Shown here: one piece after another, positions 61,701 through 64,000 of the stretch
Layout of the letters: every line of letters starts with the position of its first letter
Position numbering within the stretch: position 1 is the first letter of the stretch
Source of the DNA: Dichetophora obliterata
Lineage: Eukaryota > Arthropoda > Insecta > Diptera > Sciomyzidae
Assembly: GCA_963920525.1 (NCBI GenBank)
Contig: OY986435.1
Location: forward strand, 275,116,848 to 275,180,847
Length of the DNA stretch: 64,000 bases
Direction of reading: 5' to 3'
Translations under genes and position numbers: made by a program
The notes under the pieces: model-generated
What the model was told of the DNA's origin: nothing
What the model saw: only the letters and a program-made list of their open reading frames with translations
The model's database searches: none

Positions 61701-64000
61701 AACGGCATTTGGACAAAGGAGTATCCCTTCTTAAGGACGAGGACCTGGTGCTCATTTAATGCATGAATCGTCCTTATCTGATATGTAGTTTTTATTTTAG
61801 AAAATAAATAATAAAAATAAAAATTGACAAAAAAGGGCACATGAAATTAACATGAAATCTAATTTTTAAAATTATTTTAAGGATACAGTCTTGTGGGCAG
61901 TAGCTTAAGGAACATTTTGATGCATAAATCGTCCTTTTATGATGTATGGTTTAGAAGTTATGGCTAAAAAATCGAAAAAAATCGCAAAAAACCACGTCAA
62001 AAACTATGATTCATGTAAAAAATTTTAACTAAGATTCTTGAAAAAAAATCAAATTCCAGAAAACTTTTTTCTGAATATGCAGTCTTGTGTTTATATGTAT
62101 TAGAAACAATTTGGTGCATAAATCGTCCTTGTAGGATGTATGGTTTGGGAGTTATGACGGAAAAAGCACATGTTTTTGGCCAGCTTCCACTCCAAAAAGT
62201 GTTCTACAACTCCTAAACTACAAGAGATAGAGCAAACGGCATTTGGACAAAGGAGTATCCCTTCTTAAGGACGAGGACCTGGTGCTCATTTTAATGCATG
62301 AATCGTCCTTATCTGATATGTAGTTTTTATTTTAGAAAATAAATAAAAAAATAAAAATTGACAAAAAAGGGCACATGAAATTAACATGAAATCTAATTTT
62401 TAAAATTATTTTAAGGATACAGTCTTGTGGGCAGTAGCTTAAGGAACATTTTGATGCATAAATCGTCCTTTTATGATGTATGGTTTAGAAGTTATGGCTA
62501 AAAAATCGAAAAAAATCGCAAAAAACCACGTCAAAAACTATGATTCATGTAAAAAATTTTAACTAAGATTCTTGAAAAAAAATCAAATTCCAGAAAACTT
62601 TTTTCTGAATATGCAGTCTTGTGTATATATGTATTAGAAACAATTTGGTGTATAAATCGTCCTTGTAGGATGTATGGTTTGGGAGTTATGACGGAAAAAG
62701 CACATGTTTTTGGCCAGCTTCCACTCCAAAAAGTGTTCTACAACTCCTAAACTACAAGAGATAGAGCAAACGGCATTTGGACAAAGGAGTATCCCTTCTT
62801 AAGGACGAGGACCTGGTGCTCATTTTAATGCAAGAATCGTCCTTATCTGATATGTAGTTTTTATTTTAGAAAATGAATAAAAAAAATAAAAATTGACAAA
62901 AAAGGACACATGAAATTAACATGAAATCTAATTTTTAAAATTATTTTAAGGATACAGTCTTGTGGGCAGTAGCTTAAGGAACATTTTGATGCATAAATCG
63001 TCCTTTTATGATGTATGGTTTAGAAGTTATGGCTAAAAAATCAAAAAAATCGCAAAAAACCACGTCAAAAACTATGATTCATGTAAAAAATTTTAACTAA
63101 GATTCTTGAAAAAAAATCAAATTCCAGAAAACTTTTTTCTGAATATTCAGTCTTGTGTATATATGTATAAGAAACAATGTGGTTTATAAATCGTCCTTGT
63201 AGGATGTATGGTTTGGGAGTTATGACGGAAAAAGCACATGTTTTTGGCCAGCTTCCACTCCAAAAAGTGTTCTACAACTCCTAAACTACAAGAGATAGAG
63301 CAAACGGCATTTGGACAAAGGAGTATCCCTTCTTAAGGACGAGGACCTGGTGCTCATTTTAATGCATGAATCGTCCTTATCTGATATGTAGTTTTTATTT
63401 TAGAAAATAAATAAAAAAAATAAAAATTGACAAAAAAGGGCACATGAAAGAAATTAACATGAAATCTAATTTTTAAAATTATTTTAAGGATACAGTCTTG
63501 TGGACAGTATTTTAAGGAACATTTTGATGCATAAATCGTCCTTTTATGATGTATGGTTTAGAAGTTATGGCTAAAAAATCAAAAAAATCGCAAAAAACCA
63601 CGTCAAAAACTATGATTCATGTAAAAAATTTTAACTAAGATTCTTGAAAAAAAATCAAATTCCAGAAAACTTTTTTCTGAATATGCAGTCTTGTGTATAT
63701 ATGTATTAGAAACAATTTGGTGTATAAATCGTCCTTGTAGGATGTATGGTTTGGGAGTTATGACGGAAAAAGCACATCTTTTTGGCCAGCTTCCACTCCA
63801 AAAAGTGTTCTACAACTCCTAAGCTACAAGAGATAGAGCAAACGGTATTTGGACAAAGGAGTATCCCTTCTTAAGGACGAGGACCTGGTGCTCATTTTAA
63901 TGCATGAATCGTCCTTATCTGATATGTAGTTTTTATTTTAGAAAATAAATAAAAAAAATAAAAATTGACAAAAAAGGGCACATGAAATTAACATGAAATC
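52755..64000. repeat. Higher-order repeat block, periods 5838 and 4276 bp
   Basis: GAAAATGAATAA occurs at 52755, 58593 and 62869, and the insertion TGAAAGAAAT at 53331, 59169 and 63445, each spaced 5838 then 4276 bp. AGATACA (53594, 59432) and AGATCAAACG (about 53721, 59559) mark the first two copies only. Inside are runs of a subfamily with ATCGAAAAAAATCGC, CTCATTTAATGC and AAATAATAAAAAT. The second copy is about three monomers shorter. The third runs off the edge. Confidence 0.88.

Larger units (their letters stand above)
11130..64000. repeat. Satellite DNA array, about 534-bp monomer, about 99 monomer equivalents
   Basis: A head-to-tail array begins at 11130 and continues past the right edge. 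Using GCAGTCTTGTG as a phase mark, successive copies start at 11178, 11713, 12247, 12780, 13315 and 13849, giving spacings of 533-535 bp. Adjacent full monomers differ by only a few bases. The sequence is AT-rich with many A-tracts. All copies have the same orientation. No transposon or gene interrupts the array in this window. Variants include a 90-bp duplication and four recurrent deletions, arranged in higher-order repeats. I do not recognise this family from memory. Such arrays usually form pericentromeric or centromeric heterochromatin; that role is inferred, not shown. Confidence 0.98.

Noticed and set aside
11130..64000. CRISPR-like array (regular repeats)
   Set aside because: Repeats are directly abutting with no unique spacers, the period is about 534 bp, and the window is eukaryotic.
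11130..64000. CENP-B box in the satellite
   Set aside because: No sequence fitting the TTCG-N4-A-N2-CGGG core was found in the monomer on reading the consensus.

Overview
This window is animal nuclear DNA, most likely from an insect and probably a dipteran fly. It is AT-rich, holds nested and decayed retrotransposons and a Helitron, has no recognisable host gene, and is dominated by a very large satellite array. The organism call is an inference from the transposon types and a tRNA-Leu primer site, not from a species-specific gene.

Left part (1-11129) is a graveyard of mobile elements. Positions 1-2229 hold the 5' end of a minus-strand LTR retrotransposon: a 409-bp LTR (1821-2229), a tRNA-Leu-type primer binding site (1807-1820), a short gag start (1376-1525), and an uninterrupted gag-protease frame (1-1398) that runs off the left edge. 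It has two CCHC zinc knuckles and a DTGS protease site. The LTR abuts, and probably inserted into, the 3' part of a decayed non-LTR retrotransposon (about 2231-3560, minus strand). Further right are a degenerate tRNA-like Pol III unit inside an inverted repeat (3623-3960), a broken Helitron helicase (about 5540-6110, minus), an imperfect palindrome of about 550 bp (6278-6830), diverged tandem repeats (7128-7600), and a 945-bp element with terminal inverted repeats and an internal minisatellite (8294-9238). The rest up to 11.13 kb is AT-rich DNA with small hairpins and microsatellites.

Right part (11130-64000, running off the right edge) is one continuous satellite array with a basic period of about 534 bp, about 99 monomer equivalents. 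The 534-bp monomer is itself built from three diverged copies of an ancestral unit of about 178 bp, each anchored by the motif AATCGTCC. The array carries recurrent rearranged monomers (a 90-bp duplication, deletions of about 110, 252 and 320 bp) whose shared breakpoints reveal multi-kilobase higher-order repeats, for example 4215 bp, 2026-2611 bp and 4276-5838 bp. The first monomer is the most diverged, as expected at an array edge.

Small open frames of 60-85 codons inside the array are by-products of the repeat and are not annotated as genes. The best candidate for something undescribed is the satellite: a trimeric monomer of nucleosome-scale units with several layers of higher-order organisation, compatible with pericentromeric or centromeric heterochromatin. 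No function can be shown from sequence alone.
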